Shown here one piece after another: positions 7,592 through 13,852 of a DNA stretch of 13,852 nt. A program made the translations under genes and the position numbers. Origin of the DNA: Ramlibacter sp. (lineage in GTDB: Bacteria; Pseudomonadota; Gammaproteobacteria; Burkholderiales; Burkholderiaceae_C); contig JAJNBO010000017.1 in NCBI GenBank assembly GCA_021156245.1, positions 1-13,852 of the forward strand. The letters run 5' to 3'. Under the pieces are notes generated by a model. That model worked only from the letters and a program-made list of their open reading frames with translations, was not told the origin of the DNA and ran no database searches. Position 1 is the stretch's first letter, and every line of letters begins with the position of its first letter.

Positions 7592-7617
7592 AGGGGGGAA
7601 GCCCCTAGGTAGTTTTG
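7592..7617. promoter_or_regulatory. Candidate operator between livG and the crotonase gene
   Basis: The 210-bp divergent region 7494-7703 holds an inverted repeat, AGGGG-GGAAG-CCCCT (7592-7606). It abuts a CCTAGG palindrome (7604-7609) and an A/T-richer GTAGTTTTG (7609-7617). CTAG is rare in proteobacterial genomes, so its presence in a symmetric site is notable. On the - strand it lies about 100-125 bp upstream of the livG start. No convincing -35/-10 pair was found for either gene, and which regulator binds is unknown. Confidence 0.35.
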
Positions 7618-7703
7618 CGGAGCGTGTCGCTCGCCGGGCCAGGCTTGCAGAAGACTGACTCACGGCCGGGCGCGCGACAATGCGGCCAGCACAGGAGCAC
7701 GGC

Positions 7704-8501
7704 ATGGACGAACAACGGGTCAGGGTCGAAGTGGGCGCGGATGGCGTGGCCGAGGTGGCGATGGTCCGCGCGGACAAGATGAACGCGCTGGACGGGGCGA
7801 TGTTCCGGGCGCTCATCGACGCCATCGCGCAGGTGCGCGGCGACCGGCGCGTGCGGGCCGTGGTGCTGCACGGCGAGGGGCGGGCGTTCTGCGCCGGGCT
7901 CGACAAGAGCAGCCTGCAGGGCCTGGGCGAAGCCAGCGCCGACGTCGGCGACATCGTGCCGCGCACGCATGGGCTGGCCAACTTCTGGCAGCAGGTCGTG
8001 TGGGGCTGGCGCGAGCTGCCGGTGCCGGTGATCGCGGCCGTGCAGGGCGTGGCTTTCGGCGGCGGGCTGCAGATCGCGCTGGGGGCGGATGTCCGCTGCG
8101 TGCACCCGGACGCCAGGCTCTCGGTGATGGAGGTGAGGTGGGGCCTCGTGCCCGACATGGCGGGCTGCGTGCTGATGACGGAGCTCGTCCGTCCGGACGT
8201 GGCGCGCGAGTTGACCTTCACCGGTCGCGTCGTCTCGGGCACCGAGGCCGTGAGCCTCGGCCTCGCGACGCGGACCAGCGAGGACCCGCTGGCGGACGCG
8301 CGGGCCCTGGCGCGCCAGATCGCCGGCAACAGCCCCGACGCCATCCGCGCGGCCAAGCGCCTGTTCAATGGCGCGAGCCCGGTGGATGCGGCGCGGGTGT
8401 TGATGGCCGAGGCATTCGAGCAGCAGCGCCTCATCGGCGCGGCGAGCCAGCGGGAAGCGGTGACGGCGGCGTTGGAGAACCGGGCGCCGGTGTTCGAGTG
8501 A
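7704..8501 (+). CDS. Crotonase (enoyl-CoA hydratase/isomerase) family protein
   Basis: This 265-aa single-domain crotonase acts on acyl-CoA thioesters. The oxyanion-hole segments are FCAGLDKS (residues 62-69) and GVAFGGGLQIA (115-125). At the first catalytic Glu position of classical enoyl-CoA hydratase (GGGxE) this protein has Q123. The second Glu is kept as E143 (MEVRWG), and D151 lies 8 residues further on, the spacing seen between Glu and Asp in dienoyl-CoA isomerase. Hydratase activity is thus doubtful and isomerase-like chemistry is possible. The ATG at 7704 has AGGAG 6 bp upstream, favouring it over an in-frame ATG at 7680. It is divergent from the liv operon and convergent with selD/senC. 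The pathway is unknown. Confidence 0.85.
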   Translation: MDEQRVRVEVGADGVAEVAMVRADKMNALDGAMFRALIDAIAQVRGDRRVRAVVLHGEGRAFCAGLDKSSLQGLGEASADVGDIVPRTHGLANFWQQVVWGWRELPVPVIAAVQGVAFGGGLQIALGADVRCVHPDARLSVMEVRWGLVPDMAGCVLMTELVRPDVARELTFTGRVVSGTEAVSLGLATRTSEDPLADARALARQIAGNSPDAIRAAKRLFNGASPVDAARVLMAEAFEQQRLIGAASQREAVTAALENRAPVFE

Positions 8502-8563
8502 ATCGCGCGGTGAGCAGCCGTTCTCCGTAGGCCCGCGGCGTGCCCGAAGGCGAACCCCGGTCC

Positions 8564-9631
8564 TCAGCGGACCACCAGCGGCTTCCCACCCGCCGCGCGC
8601 GCCGTGCCGATCACCGCGGCCTGGCCGAACCCATGGCGGCGGAACACCGCCAGCACTTCGTCAACGCTTTCCGGCGTGCACGACACGAGCAAACCACCGC
8701 TGGTCTGCGGGTCCGTCAGCAGCGCGCGATCCGCTTCGTCCAGGCCGGACGCGACCTCCACATCGTGGCCATACCCCGCCCAATTGCGGCCGGAGGCTCC
8801 TGTGATGAAACCGGCTTGCGCCATCGCGCGGACGCCCTCCAGCACCGGCACCGACTTCCAATCGATCTCGATCGCCAGCTTCGCGCCGCGCGCGAGTTCG
8901 AGCGCATGCCCCGCCAGGCCGAAGCCGGTAACGTCGGTGAGCGCATGCACGCCATCGAGCGCGGCGAGCTCCGGCCCCGGCGTGTTCAGCCGCGTCGTGG
9001 TCGCGATCATGCGTTCGTAGCCCGCCGCGTCGAGCTGCTCCTTCTTCAGTGCCGCCGACAGCACGCCGACGCCGAGCGGCTTGCCCAGCACCAGCACGTC
9101 ACCCGCGCGAGCATCGGCGTTGCGCTTGACCCGCCTGGGATGCACGAGTCCGAGCGCGACCAATCCGTAGATCGGCTCGACCGAGTCGATCGTGTGGCCC
9201 CCGGCGATGGGGATGCCCGCGGCCTTGCACACCGACTGACCGCCTTCGAGGATGCGGCCGATGGTGCCGGTGCTCAGCACGCTGATGGGCATGCCCACCA
9301 GCGCCAGCGCCAGGATCGGCTTGCCGCCCATGGCGTACACGTCGGAGATGGCATTGGTCGCGGCGATGCGGCCGAAGTCGTAGGGGTCGTCCACGATCGG
9401 CATGAAGAAGTCGGTGGTCGCGATGAGCGCCTGCTCGTCGTTCAGCCTGTACACCGCGGCGTCGTCCGCCGTCTCGATGCCCACCAGCAGTTCGGGCGGC
9501 ACCGGCAGCCCGCCGGTCGTCTTCAGGATTTCGGACAGCACGCCGGGCGCGATCTTGCAGCCGCAGCCGCCGCCGTGCGACAGTGAGGTGAGACGGGGTT
9601 CGGCGGCGTGGGTCGGGAGGGCGGCGTTCAT
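8564..9631 (-). CDS. selD/senC: Selenide, water dikinase (SelD family), SenC of the selenoneine pathway
   Basis: This 355-aa protein makes selenophosphate from selenide and ATP. The catalytic motif HGGGCGCK at 19-26 has C23 and K26 in the places of E. coli Cys17 and Lys20; it is Cys and not selenocysteine. AIR-synthase-like ATP/metal motifs follow: TADDAAVY near 54-61, TTDFFMPIVDDPYDFGRIAA (72-91), NAISDVYAMGG, AGGHTID (143-149), LTDVTGFGLAGHA (231-243) and DPQTSGGLL (307-315). The length matches SelD (about 350 aa). Its ATG overlaps the stop of the upstream glycosyltransferase as ATGA, so the two are translationally coupled. That partnership, with senA beside it, points to use in selenoneine synthesis. 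It could also serve selenoproteins or selenouridine in tRNA, but no selA, selB or mnmH lies in the window. Confidence 0.95.
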   Translation of the reverse strand: MNAALPTHAAEPRLTSLSHGGGCGCKIAPGVLSEILKTTGGLPVPPELLVGIETADDAAVYRLNDEQALIATTDFFMPIVDDPYDFGRIAATNAISDVYAMGGKPILALALVGMPISVLSTGTIGRILEGGQSVCKAAGIPIAGGHTIDSVEPIYGLVALGLVHPRRVKRNADARAGDVLVLGKPLGVGVLSAALKKEQLDAAGYERMIATTTRLNTPGPELAALDGVHALTDVTGFGLAGHALELARGAKLAIEIDWKSVPVLEGVRAMAQAGFITGASGRNWAGYGHDVEVASGLDEADRALLTDPQTSGGLLVSCTPESVDEVLAVFRRHGFGQAAVIGTARAAGGKPLVVR

Positions 9632-10620
9632 CCGGGAGATTCCAGTTCTTGCAACAGGGAGAAGAGGGCGGCGCGCTCGTGCTCCGGGTCGAACAGGGGC
9701 GCGCGCAGGGCGCATTGTGCGCGCAGGCGCGCCAGCAGGCCGCCCGCGGGGTCTTCCTGCTGGCCCTGCCGACACGCCGCCAATTGCAGAGCCAGCGCGG
9801 CCCCGTCGCCGGCGGGAAAGTACCCTTCGTAGTCCGCGCCCAGCATGCCCACGTTGCCTGGCACGCGGCTGGCAAGAACCGGCGTGCCGCAGCGCACCGC
9901 TTCCATGACCACGTGGGCGCCCCCTTCGAGCGCGCTGGTGTGCACCAGGGCGTGCGAGGAGCGGATCTTCTCCAGGGTCTGCTCGTGCGGCAGCGCCCCG
10001 ACCCACCGATACGCCGGACAATCGCGCGCGGTGGCGAGCGCCTGTGCGGCAAGCTCCAGCTCACCGCTGCCATCGCCGATGTGCGTGATGCGGATGTCGG
10101 TGTGGCCGCCCAGGGCGCGCGCCGCATCGAACAGCGTGCGGGGCGCCTTGACCGCGCGCAGGTGGCCGACCATCACCACGTCGAGTGTCCCTTCCGGCTT
10201 GGGCAGCGGCGGCCACCGCGGCGTGGACTGGAACACCACGCGCGTTTTGCCGCGATGCGCCGGCGGCAACGCCTCGGCACCGCATTCCTGCAGCACCACC
10301 AGCCGCTGCGCGAGCTCCAGCGAGCGCTGCGCCGCCGGCTCGCTGGCAATGTCCTGGTAAAGGTCCGTGCCGGTCAGCACCACCGCGAGGCCGCGGCCCG
10401 GATGCGCCGCCGCCCACGCCGCGATCGCCGGCGCCGAACGGCGCGCGTGCAGCGCCAGCATCAGGCCGTCGCCCGCGGATGAGGCGTCAGGCCACTGGCG
10501 CGTGATGCGCGCGTCATAACGCGGCGCGATCAGTTGCGACCACCGTTGCGCCGTGCGCCAGTTGCCGTTGTTGGCGTCCGCCAGCGCCGGGCTTACGATC
10601 GCGACCAATGGACGGGACAT
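9628..10620 (-). CDS. senB: Selenosugar synthase SenB (GT-B glycosyltransferase)
   Basis: The 330-aa protein is a GT-B, GT4-like glycosyltransferase. The N-terminal domain has the glycine/asparagine loop DANNGNWRTA (15-24) and LTGTDLY (82-88). The donor-binding half has GHLRAVKAP (152-160), with R155 and K158 placed to contact the UDP diphosphate, and the EX7E motif E232-E240 (EGGAHVVME). Published work on SenB shows it uses selenophosphate and a UDP-sugar to form a C-Se bond, giving a selenosugar. Assignment here rests on family look plus the gene partners: it overlaps the SelD gene by ATGA and diverges from an EgtB-like gene. The ATG at 10620 lies inside the senA reading frame, 12 bases past the senA ATG. 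No Shine-Dalgarno is visible, but a TATAAC lies 6 bases upstream. Confidence 0.88.
   Translation of the reverse strand: MSRPLVAIVSPALADANNGNWRTAQRWSQLIAPRYDARITRQWPDASSAGDGLMLALHARRSAPAIAAWAAAHPGRGLAVVLTGTDLYQDIASEPAAQRSLELAQRLVVLQECGAEALPPAHRGKTRVVFQSTPRWPPLPKPEGTLDVVMVGHLRAVKAPRTLFDAARALGGHTDIRITHIGDGSGELELAAQALATARDCPAYRWVGALPHEQTLEKIRSSHALVHTSALEGGAHVVMEAVRCGTPVLASRVPGNVGMLGADYEGYFPAGDGAALALQLAACRQGQQEDPAGGLLARLRAQCALRAPLFDPEHERAALFSLLQELESPG
10571..10599 (+). promoter_or_regulatory. Candidate senA promoter with very short leader
   Basis: TTGGCG (10571-10576) and TACGAT (10594-10599) are separated by 17 bases, the optimal sigma-70 spacing, though each hexamer is only a partial match. Transcription would start about 6-8 bases further on, at or just before the senA ATG at 10608, giving a leaderless or near-leaderless mRNA. 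This fits the lack of a Shine-Dalgarno. The element lies inside the senB coding start on the other strand. Confidence 0.35.
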
Positions 10621-11870
10621 CACGCGGTTATAGCGCGCCGGCACCGGAGGCGGCGCTGGCCCTGCGCGAGGGGCCTCCGGCGCAGGTGCGCGAGGCGCTG
10701 CTCGCGGCGCGAGCGCGCACGTTGCGCCTGGCGCAGGACTTCCGCGCTGCTCTCGGTCCCGCCCCGCACCTGCCTTATGCGGCGGAGCTGAACCCGCCGC
10801 TGTGGGAGCTGGGGCACGTCGCCTGGTTCCAGGAATGGTGGGTCGCGCGCAATGCCGAACGCCGCCTGGGCCTGCGCGCGAACCCTGGCGTGCCGCGCCC
10901 GCCGGCGCTCTTGCCGCAGGCGGACGCCTGGTACGACTCCAGCCGCGTGCAGCACCGCATGCGCTGGGAACTGCCCTTGCCAGCCTGGGCGGATACGCAG
11001 GCCTACCTGTCGGACACGCTGGAGCAGACGCTCGCATTGCTGGACGAGCTGCCGCCGGACGCCGACGACGACGCGCTGTACTTCTTCCGCCTGGTGGTGC
11101 TGCACGAGGAGATGCACGCCGAGGCCGCCGTTTACATGAGCCAGAGCCTGGGGATCGCGCTCTCGGAAAGCGATGAGCCACCGGAGGCCGGAGGCTTCGG
11201 CGAGATCGCGATCGCGGCCGCTGAATTCGAACTCGGGCGGGCCGGCCGCGGCTTCGCCTTCGACAACGAACTCGGGGCGCACGCCGTGGTGCTGGCGCCG
11301 TTCTCGATCGATGCCGAGCCCGTCACCTGGGGCGCGTACCTGCCCTTCCTCGAATCGGGCGGCTACGAGGACCTGCGCTGGTGGACGCCCGAGGGCCGCG
11401 CCTGGCTGGCCAGCCTGCGCCAGCGCACCCCCGCGGGCCTGCGCAAGGTGGTGGACGGCTGGCAGCAGATTCGCGGCGGGCAATGGCACGCAGTCCGTGC
11501 CGGCCAGGTGGCGGTGCATCTCAGCGCGCACGAGGCGCAGGCCTGGTGCCGCTGGGCCGGCCGCCGGTTGCCGACCGAGGCGGAATGGGAATGGGCGGCG
11601 TCCACGCAGCCCGGTTTCCGCTGGGGGCAGGTCTGGGAATGGACGGCCAGCCGCTTCGAGCCCTTCCCGGGCTTTGCCGCGCACCCCTACCGCGACTATT
11701 CGATGCCGTGGTTCGGCACGCGTCGCGTGCTGCGAGGCGCCTCCCGCGCCACCTCGCCTGTGCTGGCCCATGCGCGCTACCGCAACTTCTACGAGCCGCA
11801 CCGCCGCGACATCTTTGCCGGTTTCCGCAGTGCCCGGGCGGAGCACGGGCCCTTGCGTTCTGGGGTGTAA
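10608..11870 (+). CDS. senA: Selenoneine synthase SenA (EgtB-like non-haem iron enzyme)
   Basis: The 420-aa protein has the two-part EgtB architecture. The N-terminal DinB-like domain (about 28-190) carries the iron ligands H70 (ELGHVAWFQEWW), H166 and H170 (LHEEMHAEA). The C-terminal formylglycine-generating-enzyme/sulfatase-modifying domain (about 205-410) has RRLPTEAEWEWA (319-330), VWEWTASRF (342-350), RVLRGAS (373-379) and IFAGFR. Published SenA uses O2 to couple hercynine with the SenB selenosugar, leading to selenoneine. I call SenA rather than EgtB because the gene sits head-to-head with senB-senC and has HEEMH instead of the HEQQH usual in EgtB. The ATG at 10608 lies within the start of senB; a GTG at 10686 is an alternative start that would remove this overlap. 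A PhnD-like transporter follows 28 bp downstream on the same strand. Confidence 0.9.
   Translation: MDGTSRGYSAPAPEAALALREGPPAQVREALLAARARTLRLAQDFRAALGPAPHLPYAAELNPPLWELGHVAWFQEWWVARNAERRLGLRANPGVPRPPALLPQADAWYDSSRVQHRMRWELPLPAWADTQAYLSDTLEQTLALLDELPPDADDDALYFFRLVVLHEEMHAEAAVYMSQSLGIALSESDEPPEAGGFGEIAIAAAEFELGRAGRGFAFDNELGAHAVVLAPFSIDAEPVTWGAYLPFLESGGYEDLRWWTPEGRAWLASLRQRTPAGLRKVVDGWQQIRGGQWHAVRAGQVAVHLSAHEAQAWCRWAGRRLPTEAEWEWAASTQPGFRWGQVWEWTASRFEPFPGFAAHPYRDYSMPWFGTRRVLRGASRATSPVLAHARYRNFYEPHRRDIFAGFRSARAEHGPLRSGV
10627..10632 (-). promoter_or_regulatory. Candidate -10 element of the senB-senC unit
   Basis: On the - strand TATAAC is followed by 6 bases (CGCGTG) and the senB ATG at 10620, so a transcript would begin at or next to the start codon. 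No recognisable -35 hexamer stands 16-18 bases upstream. The call rests on the -10 match, its rarity in this GC-rich setting, and the missing Shine-Dalgarno. Confidence 0.3.
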
Positions 11871-11898
11871 TCGCGCCTCCCCAACCCACCGACCCGCC

Positions 11899-12750
11899 AT
11901 GCACGCCATCGCCCGCCGCCTTTTCCTCGTCCTCGCCCTCGCCGCCACCGCAGGCGTGCAGGCGCAGCAGGTGTTCCGCATCACGGCCATCCCGGACGAG
12001 TCGCCGACGGAGCTCGCGCGCAAGGCGGCGCCGCTGGTGAAGTACCTGGAGCGCAAGCTCGGCGCCAAGGTGGAATTCACGCCCGTGACCGACTACGCGG
12101 CGGCCGTCGAGGCGCTGGTGAACAAGCAGGTCGACCTGGCGTGGTTCGGCGGCTTCACCTTCGTGCAGGCCAACCAGCGCTCCGGCGGCAAGATCGTGCC
12201 GCTGGTGCAGCGCGAGGAGGACGAGAAGTTCCGCTCCGTCTTCATCACGACCGATCCCGCCATCCGCTCGCTGGGTGACCTGAACGGCCGCGACTTCAGC
12301 TTCGGCTCGCAATCCAGCACCTCGGGCCACCTCATGCCGCGCAGCTTCATGCTGGCCGGCGGCATCGATCCGGACAAGAACCTCAAGCGCGTCGCCTATT
12401 CCGGCGCGCACGACGCCACGGTGGCCGCCGTCGCTTCCGGCAAGGTGGCCGCGGGCGTGCTGAACATCTCGGTGTGGGACAAGCTGGTCGCCGACAAGAA
12501 GGTGGACGCGACCAAGGTGCGCGTGTTCTACACCACGCCGGCCTATTTCGACTACAACTGGAGCGTGCACGCCGACATGCCCGCGGCACGCCGCGAAGCC
12601 CTGGCCCGCGCGTTCACCGAGCTGACACCCGCCACGCCGGAGGGCAAGGAGATCCTCGAGTTGCAGCGCGCCACCCGGTTCCTGCCGACCCGTGTCGACA
12701 ACTACAAGGGCATCGAGACCGCCGCGCGCAACGCCGGCCTGCTGAAGTAG
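11899..12750 (+). CDS. PhnD/PtxB-family periplasmic binding protein, putative selenium-oxyanion transporter
   Basis: This 283-aa protein has a signal peptide (residues 1-22, ending GVQA) and the fold of phosphate/phosphite/phosphonate-binding proteins. Recognisable parts are IPDESPTELARKAAPLVKYL (31-50), TPVTDYAAAVEAL (61-73), VDLAWFGGFTF (78-88), SQSSTSGHLMPRS (137-149, the Ser/Thr oxyanion-binding loop) and YSGAHDATVAAV (167-178). It starts 28 bp after the senA stop and heads a set with an ABC ATPase and permease. TGTAAT at 11866-11871 could act as a -10, but no -35 was found and no Shine-Dalgarno is visible. From context I infer a selenium oxyanion ligand such as selenite or selenate. I recall a database clade named putative selenate-binding with this look, unverified here. 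Phosphonate or phosphite remains possible. Confidence 0.85.
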   Translation: MHAIARRLFLVLALAATAGVQAQQVFRITAIPDESPTELARKAAPLVKYLERKLGAKVEFTPVTDYAAAVEALVNKQVDLAWFGGFTFVQANQRSGGKIVPLVQREEDEKFRSVFITTDPAIRSLGDLNGRDFSFGSQSSTSGHLMPRSFMLAGGIDPDKNLKRVAYSGAHDATVAAVASGKVAAGVLNISVWDKLVADKKVDATKVRVFYTTPAYFDYNWSVHADMPAARREALARAFTELTPATPEGKEILELQRATRFLPTRVDNYKGIETAARNAGLLK

Positions 12751-12766
12751 CGCCTGCCGTCGACGC

Positions 12767-13591
12767 ATGAAGATCGCACTGCACGCCGCGTCCGGCCGCC
12801 ATCCGGCGGCCTCCGCCGCCAGCGCTCCGGCGCTCGCCGGCGTGGACCTGGAGGTGCGTGCGGGCGAACAGGTCGCCATCATCGGCCCGTCGGGCGCCGG
12901 CAAGACCACGTTGCTCCACCTGATCGCGTGCGCGCTGCGGCCATCGTCAGGCACCGTGCTGCTGGACGGCCGCAATCCCTGGACACTGCGCGGTCGCGCG
13001 CTGCGGCTCGTGCGCGGCAAGTTGTTCCTGGCGCCGCAGGTGCCGCCGCTGCCGCCCCGGCAGCGCGTGGTCACCGCGGTGCTGGCCGGCCGCCTGCCAC
13101 AGGTGTCGCTCTGGCACAGCCTGCGCAGCCTCGTGTACCCGGCCGGCATCGCGCAGGCCGACGCGGCGCTGGGGCGCTTCGATCTGTCCGACAAGTTGTT
13201 CGCCCGCGTCGACCGGCTTTCCGGCGGGGAGCGCCAGCGCGTCGGCCTCGCGCGCGCGCTGCTGTCGCAGGCCAGCCTGCTGCTGGTGGACGAGCCGCTC
13301 TCCGCACTGGATCCGGCGCGTGCCGCGCAGGCGCTGGCCACGCTGACGCAAGCCGCACGCGAGTCCGGCGCGACGCTGGTGGCGACGCTGCACGACGTGC
13401 CGATGGCCTTGCAGAACTTCCCGCGCGTCGTCGGCATGCGCGCCGGCCAGGTGGTGTTCGACCTGCCGGCGCAGCAGGTGACGCCGCAGCTGCTGCAGGA
13501 CCTGTATGCGCACGAAACGCAGCCGGAGCCGCCGCTGCCCTTCGACGAGCCGGTGGGCACGCCACCGCGCGTGGCGATGACCTGCCGCTGA
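12767..13591 (+). CDS. ABC transporter ATPase, PhnC-like, of the putative selenium-oxyanion importer
   Basis: The 274-aa nucleotide-binding protein has Walker A GPSGAGKTT (40-48), Q-loop Q91 (FLAPQVPP), signature LSGGERQ (151-157), Walker B LLLVDEP with D175-E176, D-loop SALD, and H-loop TLHDVP. The central part (WHSLRSLVYP, about 116-125) resembles PhnC-type ATPases. After about residue 248 there is a Pro/Glu-rich tail (QPEPPLPFDEPVGTPP) beyond the normal domain. The ATG at 12767 is 16 bp after the binding-protein stop with no visible Shine-Dalgarno. The permease begins 4 bp after its stop, so binding protein, ATPase and permease form one unit. The substrate is inferred only from the neighbours. 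Confidence 0.88.
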   Translation: MKIALHAASGRHPAASAASAPALAGVDLEVRAGEQVAIIGPSGAGKTTLLHLIACALRPSSGTVLLDGRNPWTLRGRALRLVRGKLFLAPQVPPLPPRQRVVTAVLAGRLPQVSLWHSLRSLVYPAGIAQADAALGRFDLSDKLFARVDRLSGGERQRVGLARALLSQASLLLVDEPLSALDPARAAQALATLTQAARESGATLVATLHDVPMALQNFPRVVGMRAGQVVFDLPAQQVTPQLLQDLYAHETQPEPPLPFDEPVGTPPRVAMTCR

Positions 13592-13595
13592 CCGG

Positions 13596-13852
13596 ATGGC
13601 CGCAGTCCTGCCGCAGCCGCCCGCGCAGCGCGACCCCGCCTGGATCGGGCGCGTCGGCTGGACGCTGGCCGCGTGCGTGCTCCTGTGGCCGTTGCTGGAG
13701 TGGACCGAGTTCAAGCCCTGGACCCTCCTCGAGCCGGAGAGCCTGAAGCCGACGCTCGGCTTCCTGGCCGGTTTCGTGCCTCCGCGCTTCGATGCCGAAT
13801 TCCTTTGGCTCGTCGCGCGCGAGACCTGGCGCACGGTCGCCATCGCCACCGC
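13596..13852 (+). CDS. ABC transporter permease, PhnE-like, 3' end outside the window
   Basis: An ATG at 13596, 4 bp after the ATPase stop, opens a frame that runs off the window after 85 codons. Residues about 20-36 (VGWTLAACVLLWPLLEW) form a first membrane helix. A periplasmic-type stretch follows (LLEPESLKPTLGFLAGFVPP), and the frame then reaches ETWRTVAIAT, which in PhnE-like permeases begins the transport-domain helices. Position and these features make it the membrane partner of the binding protein and ATPase. Most of the protein, including the ATPase-coupling loop, is not visible. Confidence 0.75.
   Translation, partial: MAAVLPQPPAQRDPAWIGRVGWTLAACVLLWPLLEWTEFKPWTLLEPESLKPTLGFLAGFVPPRFDAEFLWLVARETWRTVAIAT

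Noticed and set aside
8559..8573. GGTCC/GGACC hairpin at the end of selD as a terminator
   Set aside because: The stem is only 5 bp, overlaps the stop codon and has no T-run; similar short stems are frequent by chance in this sequence.
10608..11870. Annotating the EgtB-like gene as ergothioneine synthase EgtB
   Set aside because: The SelD and SenB-type neighbours, the HEEMH variant of the iron motif and the absence of EgtA/C/D/E nearby favour SenA. Only a tree would settle it.
11521..13560. 679-codon open frame on the - strand opposite senA, the binding protein and the ATPase
   Set aside because: It is a Ser/Arg/Ala-rich shadow of three clear + strand genes.
1..13852. CRISPR arrays, tRNA genes, insertion sequences, attachment sites
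   Set aside because: No regularly spaced direct repeats, cloverleaf-like sequence, transposase frame or terminal inverted repeats were seen on reading both strands.

Overview
The window looks like a chromosomal segment of a high-GC betaproteobacterium, most likely Burkholderiales (Comamonadaceae-like, e.g. the Variovorax/Ramlibacter neighbourhood). This is inferred from the strong G/C bias at third codon positions, the style of the liv transporter, and a selenoneine-type gene set known from Variovorax. No rRNA, tRNA, CRISPR, insertion sequence or phage gene was seen, and coding density is high throughout.

Layout. (1) Positions 2-2782, + strand: the 3' part of an MBL-fold hydrolase, a short intergenic region with two neighbouring inverted repeats, then a two-gene unit overlapping by ATGA, made of a stand-alone response-regulator receiver and a zinc-ribbon metallopeptidase. 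(2) Positions 2809-7493, - strand: a complete branched-chain-amino-acid-type ABC importer operon in the order livG, livF, substrate-binding protein, livH, livM. LivG starts at a TTG behind a strong Shine-Dalgarno, and LivF carries Arg instead of the Walker A Lys. (3) Positions 7704-8501, + strand: a crotonase-family enzyme, divergent from the liv operon, with a CTAG-containing inverted repeat in the shared upstream region. (4) Positions 8564-11870: a selenoneine-type biosynthetic locus. A SelD-type selenophosphate synthase (SenC) and a selenosugar-forming glycosyltransferase (SenB) overlap by ATGA on the - strand. An EgtB-like iron enzyme (SenA) diverges from senB, and the start codons of senA and senB overlap. 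(5) Positions 11899-13852, + strand, directly behind senA: a PhnD/PtxB-like periplasmic binding protein, its ABC ATPase, and the first 85 codons of the permease.

How it works together. From published SenABC biochemistry, SenC makes selenophosphate, SenB transfers selenium to a UDP-sugar to give a selenosugar, and SenA joins that selenosugar to hercynine with O2 to give selenoneine. The transporter behind senA belongs by sequence to the phosphonate/phosphite group. Its position suggests it feeds the pathway, most simply by importing a selenium oxyanion; selenite is a pyramidal oxyanion like phosphite. This is an inference. I recall that this clade has been named 'putative selenate' transporter in protein-family databases, but I could not check that here.

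The locus is therefore best read as a selenium uptake-to-selenoneine module. Hercynine synthesis (EgtD) and selenoprotein genes (selA, selB, tRNA-Sec) are not in the window.
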